Positions 35,901 through 44,548 are shown, counted from the first letter of the stretch. The stretch is 64,000 nucleotides of DNA from Opitutaceae bacterium (GCA_016794785.1 JAEUHC010000006.1:124001-188000); one strand, 5' to 3'. The notes: a model not told the origin generated them from the letters alone. Made by a program: numbers and translations.

Positions 35901-36216
35901 CCGGCTTTTCCCGCAGGAAAAGCGTCCGGCCGGACGAACTCTCCGGCGACTGGCCCTTGGAATACGCCCCCATGATGTAGGTGCGGATGCTGCGTTCGCG
36001 CTTCCCCTCGTTCATCGTGGCGGCGACGTTGTAATGGCGGAACTCGTGCGGCACGAGCAGCGTGAGGATTCCGTCCATGGCGGTGCTCTTGCCGCTTTGG
36101 TTCAGACCAGTGAAGCAGGTGCTCTCGCCGCCGAATTCCACGACGAAATGCTTGTCACCGTGAAACGTGCCCCAGTTGCGCAGTTCGAGGCGATGCAGCC
36201 GGTAGCCGGATTTCAT
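32884..36216 (-). CDS. jetC: Wadjet subunit JetC, SMC/MukB-like ATPase
   Basis: A protein of 1110 residues. Walker A is GLNQSGKST (37-45). Long coiled coils with a hinge-like segment around 470-570 occupy the middle. The C-terminal ABC signature is SGGQKAKLACTVVAAALSF, then Walker B VMIDEIFQKSDDENS. JetC is the loop-extruding motor of Wadjet, related to MukB. The order jetA-jetB-jetC-jetD and tight overlaps are the standard type I arrangement. Its ATG overlaps the jetB stop. Confidence 0.95.
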   Translation of the reverse strand: MKSGYRLHRLELRNWGTFHGDKHFVVEFGGESTCFTGLNQSGKSTAMDGILTLLVPHEFRHYNVAATMNEGKRERSIRTYIMGAYSKGQSPESSSGRTLFLREKPGTLSILLGVFKDETFGRSVTLAQLHWITASGDHQGRYLIKEADLHIPDLGIANVDVQGFAAHFDRNQWHYESQPAPYYGKLQGILRIPTPEALRLFCRAVSLKDVQDVTSFVRTLMLEPQNPTAFLDGIVKHFTDLDHIYKELQATKAEIHWLEPVEATYLEFKKNADEFDRLALIRRTLQIVLDREACALLDGEISALADRKKAHEDETARLKEVLSGIDARIIDINVSLRTNDTFAAMQSLKTEKDRLVLELAAARAAARNLTDWLRALNYTDPVSTQAGFARLQKHAGTMLANETQRHQQTLELRGAAIHEAKQLRDRRLQLAGDIAEMTSKRTKIPRHFREMRDEICQSLGLNEGLLPFVGELLDLADADQPWRRTIEVLLNNFALSVIVPDDLYGSVAGYVEHSDFRSRFTYYRAPRGTGLTASLDRSRVYGKLEIRPDAWCRGWLMQSLVRDFDHRCCERIDDFKNERGRAITQNLHVKGGERSFKEARRRLESGDFDILGWSNENKIAELRNRLGELDRELKTKDESIGRMLTDAKSIDGGVALIRQITALASFRSIDTATIETELTTTQDRIAELEGSDSKLKELTDNLRQAEEEKHGVSMLHDKEIDAGSKMEERLEQRRKERKEIANRFNEMNASFDWKTHESAALEWRGTAPLVLTDLRRQMDAHLARVDGRSGEAGRARDRAEKELGPLMQDFLNGTADKGYRNNWSATVKSAPAMVEHLHKLKDERFHVQEARFKEEMDRLLESDLDFAKAGLTTQQKANADRIKEVNTTLQPIAYNDGTFVKIEHLPSPDPAVAKFRALLDDCTRQVIAMTPEQRIDRFKAIQGLISFIKEHRNDAIKGANPNNWDVYVVAERRRDDPNLVAYWHSDSDGGSGGQKAKLACTVVAAALSFRMAHTRKKDSNAFRLVMIDEIFQKSDDENSSYALNIFEQFDLQLVLATPRDGRLKLVIPYVGSFHLFQNPTKASSSVVSITAEQARQAAAADDDDSDADAS

Positions 36217-36857
36217 GCGACCTCCCCGGCGGATGGGTCGCGCGTTGCGGAGTGCTTTTCCAGCGACTCCCGCAGCGACTTCAGATGATCGATGGAAAGT
36301 CGGGCCCGGATAATTGGGCGCACAATAAAGGCGTCTTCACCCTTCCAGCGCTTCAGAAATCCCAGCGCCACGACCTTGTTGATCGCCTCCCGCCACCGCT
36401 TCTCCTCTTTCTCGACGTTGGCGTCTTTCTTCCGTGAAAACGGCCGCAACTGGGCCATGAGCTCCTCCAAGCGCAGCGGCGCCCTATCTTCGCGTGTTTT
36501 GGTTTCCTGGGTGAGCAGCCACTCCCGAAGCACCACCAGCACGCACGTCACGTCGTAGCTGAATCGGTCCCGATACAGCAATTTCGGCCACTCCGAGCCG
36601 GGTTCGCCCTCCGCCGCCTGATCGAGAAAAGCGAAACCGTCGGTCGCGTCGATGGTCAGCCGGACCCCGATTTCCGCAAAGAAACGGATGAGGTCGGGTT
36701 CGTGCTTTATCATCGGTTCCCACGCCGGGTCGTCGTGATAGATCGGGCCGCGGAGCAAGGCGACCTTGGCCGCCGCGGACTCGCGGATAACCGGCTGGCG
36801 GCAGAACGTCTCGAATGCGAAGGGCGTCTCGGCTGGGGAGGTCGACGGGGCGTTCAT
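36213..36857 (-). CDS. jetB: Wadjet subunit JetB, kite-like (DUF4194)
   Basis: A protein of 214 residues with tandem winged-helix character: VLREWLLTQETKTREDRAPL, then RWREAINKVVALGFLKRWKG. This matches DUF4194, the MukE-like subunit of type I Wadjet, which bridges JetA and the JetC heads. Start ATG at 36857 shares ATGA with the jetA stop; the longer upstream frame would lie inside jetA. Confidence 0.92.
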   Translation of the reverse strand: MNAPSTSPAETPFAFETFCRQPVIRESAAAKVALLRGPIYHDDPAWEPMIKHEPDLIRFFAEIGVRLTIDATDGFAFLDQAAEGEPGSEWPKLLYRDRFSYDVTCVLVVLREWLLTQETKTREDRAPLRLEELMAQLRPFSRKKDANVEKEEKRWREAINKVVALGFLKRWKGEDAFIVRPIIRARLSIDHLKSLRESLEKHSATRDPSAGEVA

Positions 36858-38338
36858 TTGTAGAAATAGACCTGCGGCAGGCGGTAGCTGCGCTCGCCAC
36901 CCGGCGGGCAATACTCCCAATAGTCCTCGGGACGATCCCTCAGGACGAAGGACGACTTGGGACGACGGGCAAGTTCGAGATAGCCGATGACGTCGAGCAG
37001 CCACTCGCCGCGTTTCGGCGGGAACCAATCGAGCATTTCGGTCAACCTGAAGCCGTGATCCTCCTGCCGGAAGCGCTCCTGCACCTGCGCGGTCAGCCGG
37101 CCGAGGTCGATGATCGAAAGATCGGCGAACAGCTTCAAAACCCCGGCCGATGCCTCGTTGGGGTCGGCCTGCGATTCGCCTACCGGGACGATGACATCCG
37201 GCGCCTTCCACGGCAGACGGAGCGTGGCCTCGGCCAGCTCGATCTCAGCGAAGGGCAGCGGTGCTTCCATCAAATCCGCGACTGGCGGCGCATCGCTGGC
37301 ACTATATAAGAGCGCTTTGATGTTCGCCACGGCTTCGTGGGCCTCCCGACGTGACGTGATGGCGGTGGCGTCGAGCATCCGCCGCAGATCGCTCGAAAGG
37401 CGGCGAGTCTGCTGCACCACTGCCTGCGCCTCGGCGATCAGACTTTGCGGCACCCGGGGAAGAAATCGGTCGCGTGACATGATTTCGGTGAACACCGGAA
37501 TCTGTTCCAACTGCTCGATCAGGTCCGAAAGCCGCGACTGGGTTTCATCCGCCGCGAGATACTCGCGGAAGCCGAAAAAACTCTGCCCGAGCGGCCCGGT
37601 GCGCAGTTCGTTGTGTGCCGCGAGGGCGCGTTCGAGGAGCGCGCCGCGCGAAATGTCGGCGGAGGCATAGCGCTCGGCCAGTTCCTGCGCGACTTCGAGA
37701 AATCTCTGACGGATGCGGGTGAAATCGGCGAGAAGGCTGTGCGCCATTTCCAACGCGAAATGATATTCCTCCAGAAGTTTGTCGGGCGAGTCGGGCTGGA
37801 TGCTGTCGGCCGCGAGCAGGTTTCCTTTTTCCTTCTGCAGCGCCGCGATGCGCTCCTCGATCTCCCGGAGCCGGACCGCACGGTCCGGATTCGCGCCCTG
37901 CTTGATTCGCTCCAGCGATTGCAGCACGGTGCGAAGCTTCGATTCCGCGCCGCGCGTGCCGGGGCCGTGCTCTCCCAACTGTTGGAAAAACAGGATCGCT
38001 TCGTCGGCCGCCGGGGTCAGCTCGTAAACGACCTCGGCATTGTCGTCGTAGCGCGTCACCAGGGCTCCGTCGGCGAGCCACTTGTCGAGGTAGTCCTTTG
38101 CTTCGCGCGGGAATTTCTTCGCCTCGCCGGGACCGTTGATCTCATCGAGCACCGTCGTGAGCCGCGCAATCATTTCCGGTTGCGCGCGGTGAATCGCGCG
38201 GTCGACGCGAAAGACGTCACGCAGAAAGGGTATGCAGAGAGCGGCACTGTCCGCCTTGAGCAGTCTCAGCGTGGCGGATCGGTCCAGCCGGTGCTTGGCC
38301 TCGACGTAGTTCACGTCCCGTGAACGTTGCAGTGCCAA
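36854..38338 (-). CDS. jetA: Wadjet subunit JetA, kleisin-like (DUF3375)
   Basis: A protein of 494 residues of the DUF3375 family: N-terminal winged helix (LRLLKADSAALCIPFLRDVF), central helical region with QSLERIKQGANPDRAVRLRE, and a C-terminal wing (LTEMLDWFPPKRGEWLLDVI). It is the MukF-like kleisin of type I Wadjet. The first possible start in frame is TTG at 38338; no ATG lies near, and the N-terminus so obtained aligns in length with the family. It is the first gene of the five-gene operon. Confidence 0.92.
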   Translation of the reverse strand: MALQRSRDVNYVEAKHRLDRSATLRLLKADSAALCIPFLRDVFRVDRAIHRAQPEMIARLTTVLDEINGPGEAKKFPREAKDYLDKWLADGALVTRYDDNAEVVYELTPAADEAILFFQQLGEHGPGTRGAESKLRTVLQSLERIKQGANPDRAVRLREIEERIAALQKEKGNLLAADSIQPDSPDKLLEEYHFALEMAHSLLADFTRIRQRFLEVAQELAERYASADISRGALLERALAAHNELRTGPLGQSFFGFREYLAADETQSRLSDLIEQLEQIPVFTEIMSRDRFLPRVPQSLIAEAQAVVQQTRRLSSDLRRMLDATAITSRREAHEAVANIKALLYSASDAPPVADLMEAPLPFAEIELAEATLRLPWKAPDVIVPVGESQADPNEASAGVLKLFADLSIIDLGRLTAQVQERFRQEDHGFRLTEMLDWFPPKRGEWLLDVIGYLELARRPKSSFVLRDRPEDYWEYCPPGGERSYRLPQVYFYK

Positions 38339-38589
38339 ATTAGCCGATCAATCGCAAAATGCGACGGATGTTGTTCGCGAGGTTATCGGGATAAGGCACT
38401 CCTTGCTACCGGCTCTTCCTACCCGCTGCGACTTCCTCAGTTCGACCGGTTGTTCCGGCCTTATCCGATCTGGTTGCCGACGGTCACGACGCTCGTGGAC
38501 CCGTCGTCCCCGCCTCCGGCTTAGGTCCGGCCTCCGCTTGCCAATGAAAATGGCAGATCTTGCCGGTCGTCTGATTATTTCAGCCGCCG

Positions 38590-39762
38590 CTAGTCAACCA
38601 TTCGGCTGGGCCGGTTGATGACTACGACTCCACAGATGCCTTGAAGGCCGCCAAGTCCCCGTTTAAGTTCATCGTGTTCCTCCGTGCGTGCGCCGTCGTC
38701 CCATATAACCACGATCAATTCGCGATAGGGGGCGTTGGACTTCAGGTAGAGGGTTACGTCGGCGGCGACCTCCTCGATCAGGCGACTGGCGGCATTTGCG
38801 CGATACCAGAATTTCACCTCAATAAGGAGCGACAAGCTCAGCAGGCAGAGGTCGGCCCGAGGCTGAACCTGGCCGGTGCTAGCGAGGAACTGCTCCTCCT
38901 CCAGCGAAGGCAGCAACGGTTTCAACACCGTAAACAGCAGGCTTTGGAAATGATATTCGTTTTCGATGCGCCAGCGGACGGGCTCCGCACTTCCACGGCG
39001 CGCTTTTTGCTCCCACACCCACCGGGAAAATATTGAACCAACACGCTCGAGGACACGCACAGTGTCGGTTATGCTTGCCGCATTCACGTTTATCGTGAGC
39101 GCGCGATCTTTTAGCCATCGTAGCGCCGCTAACAGCAAAACCGCCTCGGCAGGCTCAGCGACGGGCGCGCGCGCAATCACTTCGCGCAAAATGGCCGCAA
39201 GATCGATCCCTGTATCGATCACGGGCAAACGCGAAGCCAACCCCGCGGCGACCCAACCCTCTTCGCCGACCGAGTGGGTCGCGATCGCATGTGCGAGGCC
39301 GCCGGTCCACCCCGCTTGCTGAAGCAGCGCGGCTGATTGCGCCCGAACTGCAGCGAGCCACGACTCGAGCTTCGACCGGTTCGTCGCCGGAAGTTGTTTC
39401 ACGCCAAACGTCATCCCGAGCAACGCCACCGGATCGCTCAACATCGGAACCGGGTCGCCCCCCATTTCCAGAGGTCGGCCCATCAGCCAATCTGCCATCG
39501 CGTGGAAATTGGCGCCCAATTTTGGCGCGACTGCTGGATCGCTGAGGCAATAGCCGAGCGCGGCAACGTCCCGATAGGTTCGCGCTGCTCCTTTGTTCCG
39601 CACGGCCTGGGCGGCAATGTCAACGACCGCAGGGAGCGCCACGTCCGACAGATCGAGCCACCGCGCGAAGGCCGCGGTCAGGACATCGCTGGCACCTGAA
39701 GTCACCGTTGCTTCCAAGGTGCGCTGCGCATCCGCGATAAACAGCAGACTCGCTTCGTTCAT
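38590..39762 (-). CDS. Argonaute-associated PD-(D/E)XK nuclease
   Basis: A protein of 390 residues. The first about 250 are helical and unrecognised. The C-terminal about 125 residues carry a PD-(D/E)XK core: Glu in RIENEYHFQ (about 267), Asp in QPRADLC (about 304), and LIEVKFWYR with Glu315 and Lys317, then strand ELIVVIWDDG. The gene shares ATGA with the Argonaute gene upstream. Inactive long-B Argonautes are known to work with such nucleases (the BPAN type), which degrade cell DNA after guide-directed recognition of invader DNA. The motif is seen; the partnership follows from coupling and family knowledge. Confidence 0.85.
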   Translation of the reverse strand: MNEASLLFIADAQRTLEATVTSGASDVLTAAFARWLDLSDVALPAVVDIAAQAVRNKGAARTYRDVAALGYCLSDPAVAPKLGANFHAMADWLMGRPLEMGGDPVPMLSDPVALLGMTFGVKQLPATNRSKLESWLAAVRAQSAALLQQAGWTGGLAHAIATHSVGEEGWVAAGLASRLPVIDTGIDLAAILREVIARAPVAEPAEAVLLLAALRWLKDRALTINVNAASITDTVRVLERVGSIFSRWVWEQKARRGSAEPVRWRIENEYHFQSLLFTVLKPLLPSLEEEQFLASTGQVQPRADLCLLSLSLLIEVKFWYRANAASRLIEEVAADVTLYLKSNAPYRELIVVIWDDGARTEEHDELKRGLGGLQGICGVVVINRPSRMVD

Positions 39763-42056
39763 AGAAACCAGCGCAGTCGATTCAGCCGGCCGACGATCGA
39801 ATCAGCGCTAAAGTGAGGCAATGTTCCAAGGCGGCCAAGCAGCCGAGCGATGAGCTGGGAATACAGGATGGTTACCGGCATGCCCGCTGGATTCATGCTG
39901 CGCCACGAGTGGCAGGAAAAATCGAATACCTGTTTGGTCAGGTATCGCATGTCGTGAAATGTAGAACCGCGGTGGAGGCGCAATACGAGGGGAGACGGCA
40001 TCCCGTCGCTCGGCTTCTTGACTTCTTCCGGGCCGGTTAGAACCAGCAGCGTTTCAAAAGTGCTCAGTGGAACGTAGGTGCCGCGTTTCGGCGCGAAAGC
40101 CCCCTTAAGCTCGCGGCTGCCGAACGCCGGCATGCCGCGTTGGTTCAGGTCGAAAAGAACGAGCGGCTGATCCTGTGCGACGTGCAAAAACGCAAAGTCG
40201 ACGTGGAATTCGGCCGTCAGGCTTTGCACGATGGCCTTCACGGCCTCGGCTTCATCGTCCTTCATCGGCTTGAACGAGTGGAAAACAAGCCGCACCTCCT
40301 CGCCGGGTTGCCAGTTCATCTCCTGGCGGGCGCGCGCGATCGCACTTTGTAGCATATCGGTTACCGCCATCCGATACTCCGTGAAGAGCACCACCTTGGA
40401 AAGGTTACCCAGCATGTAGCGTCCTTCGCCCGTGAACAATGTGGTAATGCCAACGATCCGCTGACGCGCTCCGAGCCGTGATTCAGAGACGAAGGCGCTG
40501 CCGAGACCGACCACGAGCTCGTGAGCCATCGGCTGATCGACCTGGAGATGCCATGGTGTGCCGCCAAGCTTTGCATAGCTGGCGAGCGCAATGTTGCTCA
40601 GCACGAAGTCGAGGGAGGCGCCGCGTTGAAACATCGTCTCCGTCTCGAATTCCTGCACAGGCACTTGTTGACCGAGAAAGGCCGCTTTCGTGACGAGATA
40701 CTGGTTCTCTTCGCCGTAGAAGTCATGACTGGATTCATCGACCTGCACCAACGCCAGATGCCAACGCTGCGCTTCCGTTTGGACCGCTTCCAGCGCCTCT
40801 AATGCCGCCTTGTGATAAGCCGATGCACTGGTGTTTTCCGCCAAAAAGAATCGCCATTCAAATCCGGCCAGGCGGTAGGTTTTGATGAATCCATTGGGAA
40901 AATAGCAGCGCCGACTCGGGTCGTTCACTCCGTCGAAAAACTTCCGCAGGAATTGCTCCACCTCGCCTTGCCGGCCGCGCTGGCAAATCACACAAATCCG
41001 CGGCTTGCTCGGCGAAAACCCACGTTGGCTGTAGGGACCTCCGGACAAGATCTGAAGCTTGTTCGATGTCGCCGGCTTCGCGAGTGTCGGATCGAAAACA
41101 AACAGCGCCGGTGGGCAGTGCTTGGTGGCAGGAAACGCGGCTTGGCCCTCGCCCAGCATTGGCAGGGCGGTAAGGGAGAAGCCCGGGAGCAGCTGCATCG
41201 GACGTTTTCCGAGCCGTTCAGCCACCCGCGCCATCTCCTCGTAGAATTTTGGCCCACTGCGGCCCTCGGCTTGAAGCGTAAAAAGCCGGTCTGCGATAGC
41301 CCCGGCTTCGTTCCCGAACGCAGAACGCAGACACCGCTCTAGGCCCGCATGATCCGCCTCGGGGCGCACGGCGGTCGCTTCGACAGTCTCAAATCCCTCG
41401 CGGCAATCAGCGAGCGTGAGCTTCGTCCCGTTCACTTCCGCCACGCGCCCGAGGAGTCGTGAATAGGGAGAATAGCGATGGTCCTTCTTTGGAACATCAT
41501 CCACCACGTAAAGGCCGCTGACGTCCATGCCGTCGGCCATCAATTCGGCACAGGAACGGCCGATACGGCGATAGGTGCGTTGATTGAGCACGAGGCCCAG
41601 AAAAGGCTCTTGGCGCTCGAAACTAAAAATTCGGATTTCGATCTGATGGCTGCGCCGGACCACCAGCCACGGCGGCGTCTCCACGCCCGACGCCTCTGCT
41701 ATCAGGTCGCCGACCGGCCCCTTAGTGAGAACCTCCAAGGGACCATACCCAACGATTTCGCGCTTCCCTCTGAACTCCCGCAAAAAATACTCCTCGATGA
41801 GCGCGCGCACAATCCCGAGATGACGCGTGGAAGGCAACTCCGCCCGCTCGTCGCTCAACTGGCAGAACGAGCCGTCGGTTGCCACCGCATAGATGATGGG
41901 CCGATCATCAAGGTGTCCGCGCTTGAACACGTGCGTTCCGACATGTTCGGCCCGCAGCGCACGCAAGGCGTCCGGTGTTTCGAACGGCAATATCCCCACC
42001 CGGATGGAATACTCAGGAACCGCCAGCGGCACTGTGTTTAGAAACAGATTACTCAT
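39759..42056 (-). CDS. long prokaryotic Argonaute, catalytically inactive
   Basis: A protein of 765 residues with a MID-like strand (KPRICVICQRGRQGEVEQFL) and a C-terminal PIWI domain ending in MPVTILYSQLIARLLGRL and the final aromatic RLRWFL typical of Argonautes. The DEDX tetrad is lost: the first Asp position reads ELVVGLGSAFV (about 519), and the usual RDG region reads LVFHSFKPMK. So it should bind guide and target without cutting. I took the ATG at 42056 (GGAAG eight bases upstream) rather than the longer frame. It is coupled to the nuclease gene by ATGA, forming a BPAN-type abortive infection pair. Confidence 0.88.
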   Translation of the reverse strand: MSNLFLNTVPLAVPEYSIRVGILPFETPDALRALRAEHVGTHVFKRGHLDDRPIIYAVATDGSFCQLSDERAELPSTRHLGIVRALIEEYFLREFRGKREIVGYGPLEVLTKGPVGDLIAEASGVETPPWLVVRRSHQIEIRIFSFERQEPFLGLVLNQRTYRRIGRSCAELMADGMDVSGLYVVDDVPKKDHRYSPYSRLLGRVAEVNGTKLTLADCREGFETVEATAVRPEADHAGLERCLRSAFGNEAGAIADRLFTLQAEGRSGPKFYEEMARVAERLGKRPMQLLPGFSLTALPMLGEGQAAFPATKHCPPALFVFDPTLAKPATSNKLQILSGGPYSQRGFSPSKPRICVICQRGRQGEVEQFLRKFFDGVNDPSRRCYFPNGFIKTYRLAGFEWRFFLAENTSASAYHKAALEALEAVQTEAQRWHLALVQVDESSHDFYGEENQYLVTKAAFLGQQVPVQEFETETMFQRGASLDFVLSNIALASYAKLGGTPWHLQVDQPMAHELVVGLGSAFVSESRLGARQRIVGITTLFTGEGRYMLGNLSKVVLFTEYRMAVTDMLQSAIARARQEMNWQPGEEVRLVFHSFKPMKDDEAEAVKAIVQSLTAEFHVDFAFLHVAQDQPLVLFDLNQRGMPAFGSRELKGAFAPKRGTYVPLSTFETLLVLTGPEEVKKPSDGMPSPLVLRLHRGSTFHDMRYLTKQVFDFSCHSWRSMNPAGMPVTILYSQLIARLLGRLGTLPHFSADSIVGRLNRLRWFL

Positions 42057-42204
42057 GCTTGCTTCCGCCGGTATGACGGAAACAATCACGCCGAACTGGA
42101 AGTTCGTTGAGCATGGCGCATGTCTCTGGTCTCGCAAGCGTTGTTCGCTGCTAAACGTTTCACCGGTCGGCGAAGGTGTCCGTCTACTGTAGTCGAAGCT
42201 TACC

Positions 42205-42303
42205 GTGAAATTTTTCCTGAACTACGCGTCCGAGCACAAAGATTTCGTCCACCGGTTTCACAGCCGTCAGATGGATGAAGGTTTCAACATCGACGGCAGT
42301 TGA
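42205..42303 (+). pseudogene. possible TIR-domain remnant
   Basis: A 32-codon frame from GTG 42205 reads KFFLNYASEHKDFVHRFHSR followed by QMDEGFNI and ends in TGA. It resembles the first strand and helix of TIR domains (FxSYAxEDxxFVxxLxxxLxxxGFxV). Nothing continuing the domain is evident after the stop. It may be the remnant of a TIR gene lost from the island, but the match is short. Confidence 0.3.
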
Positions 42304-42755
42304 GGTGGGTGGCTGCTTCCAGCGAAGTCGCACGATGAGCCCAGATCATGGTCAATTGGGGTGCGCATTTTGCGGAAAGTCCTCGGCAGAAATAGTGGAA
42401 TACGCCGAAGTTTCCCCTCGACCGCCTCACTCTCAAGTGCTGCGCAGCCGACATCCCGGAGAGTATGGTGTGACTCGGCGGCAGGCATCGAGAAGTGGGA
42501 ATTTTTGCGCGCCGCTGGAAATGAAGAAAGGCGACGGCACGGCTTCCGCTTTGCACCCCCAGCAGCCTCGGGAGAAACTCCCGACCATCGTTCTGAGTTG
42601 GACGAGGGTCAGTGGTTGTGCCAACTTCCTGCACTTGCTTCTCCTACGTTCCAGCCCGTCCGCGGCCGTCTCGGCAAGAGTCGCGCTCCTTCTTCGTCGC
42701 AGTTCTCATCGGCGCGAAGATGTTCACCGCGTTGTTCTCTAGGGTGTGAAAACCC
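42304..42755. other. stretch without a supported gene
   Basis: An open plus-strand frame (42275-42742) contains GCAFCGKSSAEIVEYAEVSP but then loses protein-like composition (HLLLLRSSPSAAVSARVALL). Minus-strand frames are no better. The promoter for the sigma/alpha operon should lie here, but I could not identify it with confidence. Confidence 0.35.
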
Positions 42756-43310
42756 ATGAACCCGGCATGGACGCGTAATGGAACGACCTGGGAAGAGGAG
42801 AGTCTCCGCTTGGCCCAGCATGCTCGAAAAATGGCGAAGTTTCATGGGTGGCAACCCGGAGGGAATCTGCCCGGGGGACGGCTCCCGGAGCAGCTTGCAC
42901 GCGACGTGTTTCTTGACTTTATGGCCGGACGACGAAAGCCGTCCGGTGGTAGCTTAAGGCTGGAACACATGGAGGCCGCGGTGCGTAGCGAATTGTTGCT
43001 CCTGTATCGGAAGCAAAATGCGCCGTATTCCGACAATGCGTCCGCCTCTACCGGTGTTAGCTGGGCGGGCGTCGCCACGGTGTCGGAGGCTCAGGCGCAG
43101 CGTTTTCTCGAGCTGCTTCGCGCCGACCTCACACGCGAGGGTGAGGCCGGAATGGTGCTGGAGGGGCTGCTCGCCGGCAAGCAGAGTGCGGATGAGCTGG
43201 GGCAGGGGCTCGGCGCGGACAGCGCAAAGATCTACCAACTCAAACGAAAGATTGATGCCGCAGCCGCGAGGATACGCGACCGCATGGCGCGGGAGGGGGC
43301 AATGCCATGA
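42756..43310 (+). CDS. sigma-70-like factor, divergent
   Basis: A protein of 184 residues that looks like a divergent ECF-type sigma factor. A region 2-like part has AQHARKMAKFHGWQPGGNLP, RLPEQLARDVFLDFMAGRRK and EAAVRSELLLLYRKQN. A region 4-like part has MVLEGLLAGKQSADELGQGL and GADSAKIYQLKRKIDAAAAR. No anti-sigma partner is nearby. Its stop overlaps the ATG of an RNA polymerase alpha paralogue, so sigma-like and alpha-like proteins are made together. The sigma assignment is by pattern (about 0.6 sure); the coupling is seen directly. Confidence 0.6.
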   Translation: MNPAWTRNGTTWEEESLRLAQHARKMAKFHGWQPGGNLPGGRLPEQLARDVFLDFMAGRRKPSGGSLRLEHMEAAVRSELLLLYRKQNAPYSDNASASTGVSWAGVATVSEAQAQRFLELLRADLTREGEAGMVLEGLLAGKQSADELGQGLGADSAKIYQLKRKIDAAAARIRDRMAREGAMP

Positions 43311-44548
43311 GCGACCAGCATTTAGAGGCAGTGAGGCGATTGATCCGCGGTCTCACCGTCGAAGCCCGCCAGCCGGTCGCGGAGCTGCGCGCCGAACTTG
43401 AATCCGAAGGCATGGATGTCGGTGCATACTGGAGCGAAATCGGCGCGACGATGGAATCGCTGCGAGGGAGGGGCTTCCCGAACCTGACGGTGCCGTCAAG
43501 CGGTCCGGTTAGAGCAGCGGCCGATAAATCCGGCCCGCGACCGCGTACCTCGAAGCGCCTCGGGAAATTCGAGCTCCCCGGCAAGCTCACCAAAGTCGAG
43601 GAAAGCGCGACGCCTACTTACGCCAAGTTTATCGCAGAACCGTTTGAAGCGGGGTACGGACAAACGGTCGGCAACTCGCTTCGCCGGGTTCTCCTGTCGT
43701 CCATCGAGGGCGCGGCCGTTTCCGGGTTCAAACTGAAGGGCGTGAATCACGAATTCCAGTCGATCGACGGCGTCGTCGAGGACGTCTCAGACATCGTCCT
43801 CAATCTGAAGAAAGTTTTGGTCGTATCTCACACGCGCGAGACGGTATGGCTGCACCTCACGGCAGACAAGACCGGCGCGATTACCGCCGCCGACATCCAG
43901 ACCGGCTCGGACATGCAGATTATTAATCCCGATCAGCTCATCTGCACGCTTGGGCAGAAGAAGAGTTTTGACGCGACGATAGAGGTCAGGACGGGCCGCG
44001 GCTACTATCCCGGGGAGGCGAACAAAAAAGCGAACCAGCCACCCGGTTTCATTCCGATCGATGCGCTCTTCTCACCCGTAAGGTTAGTGAGATATTCAGT
44101 CGATGCCACACGTGTCGGGCAAATCACCGATTACGACCGACTGAGCATTGAGATTTGGACCGACGGACGGATTACGCCGGATGGCGCTCTCAAACAGGCG
44201 GCTTCGATTCTGAAACACCACTTGGAGGTTTTCGATTGTGTCAGCGATGAGTCCTACGAATTCGAGAACCAACAGTCCGAGGTCAGCGAGGAGCAGAACA
44301 AGCTTCGCAAGCTCCTCAACATGTCGGTCAACGAAATCGAACTCTCCGTGCGCGCGGCGAATTGCCTCAACAACGCGAACATCACGACGGTCGGCGAACT
44401 CGCCATGAAGAGCGAGCAGGAGATGCTCAAATACCGCAATTTCGGGAGAAAATCCCTCAACGAGATCAAGGAGAAACTCGATTCCCTGGGACTTTCGCTG
44501 GGAATGAAGTTCGACGAGCGGCTTCTGGAAATGAGGAGGGAGGCTTAG
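43307..44548 (+). CDS. RNA polymerase alpha subunit paralogue with N-terminal extension
   Basis: A protein of 413 residues. Residues 1-80 are an added helical segment ending in a basic Pro/Ser linker. A complete alpha N-terminal domain follows (KFIAEPFEAGYGQTVGNSLR, then RVLLSSIEGAAVSGFKLKGV, and TDYDRLSIEIWTDGRITPDG), then an alpha C-terminal domain (VNEIELSVRAANCLNNANIT; EMLKYRNFGRKSLNEIKEKL). The housekeeping rpoA normally sits among ribosomal genes (rpsK, rpsD, rplQ); none are here, so this is probably a second copy. It should dimerise and assemble into RNA polymerase. It overlaps the sigma-like gene and precedes the KAP NTPase by 27 bases. Confidence 0.9.
   Translation: MSDQHLEAVRRLIRGLTVEARQPVAELRAELESEGMDVGAYWSEIGATMESLRGRGFPNLTVPSSGPVRAAADKSGPRPRTSKRLGKFELPGKLTKVEESATPTYAKFIAEPFEAGYGQTVGNSLRRVLLSSIEGAAVSGFKLKGVNHEFQSIDGVVEDVSDIVLNLKKVLVVSHTRETVWLHLTADKTGAITAADIQTGSDMQIINPDQLICTLGQKKSFDATIEVRTGRGYYPGEANKKANQPPGFIPIDALFSPVRLVRYSVDATRVGQITDYDRLSIEIWTDGRITPDGALKQAASILKHHLEVFDCVSDESYEFENQQSEVSEEQNKLRKLLNMSVNEIELSVRAANCLNNANITTVGELAMKSEQEMLKYRNFGRKSLNEIKEKLDSLGLSLGMKFDERLLEMRREA

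Noticed and set aside
38339..38589. Inverted repeat GGATAAGGC / GCCTTATCC in the gap before jetA
   Set aside because: Nine-base arms some 60 bases apart are weak and no partner element was seen, so no element is called; the gap probably holds the jetA promoter.
42275..42742. Open frame with a CxxC motif before the sigma-like gene
   Set aside because: Only the first third looks like protein; the remainder is unnatural and no family with this motif fits.
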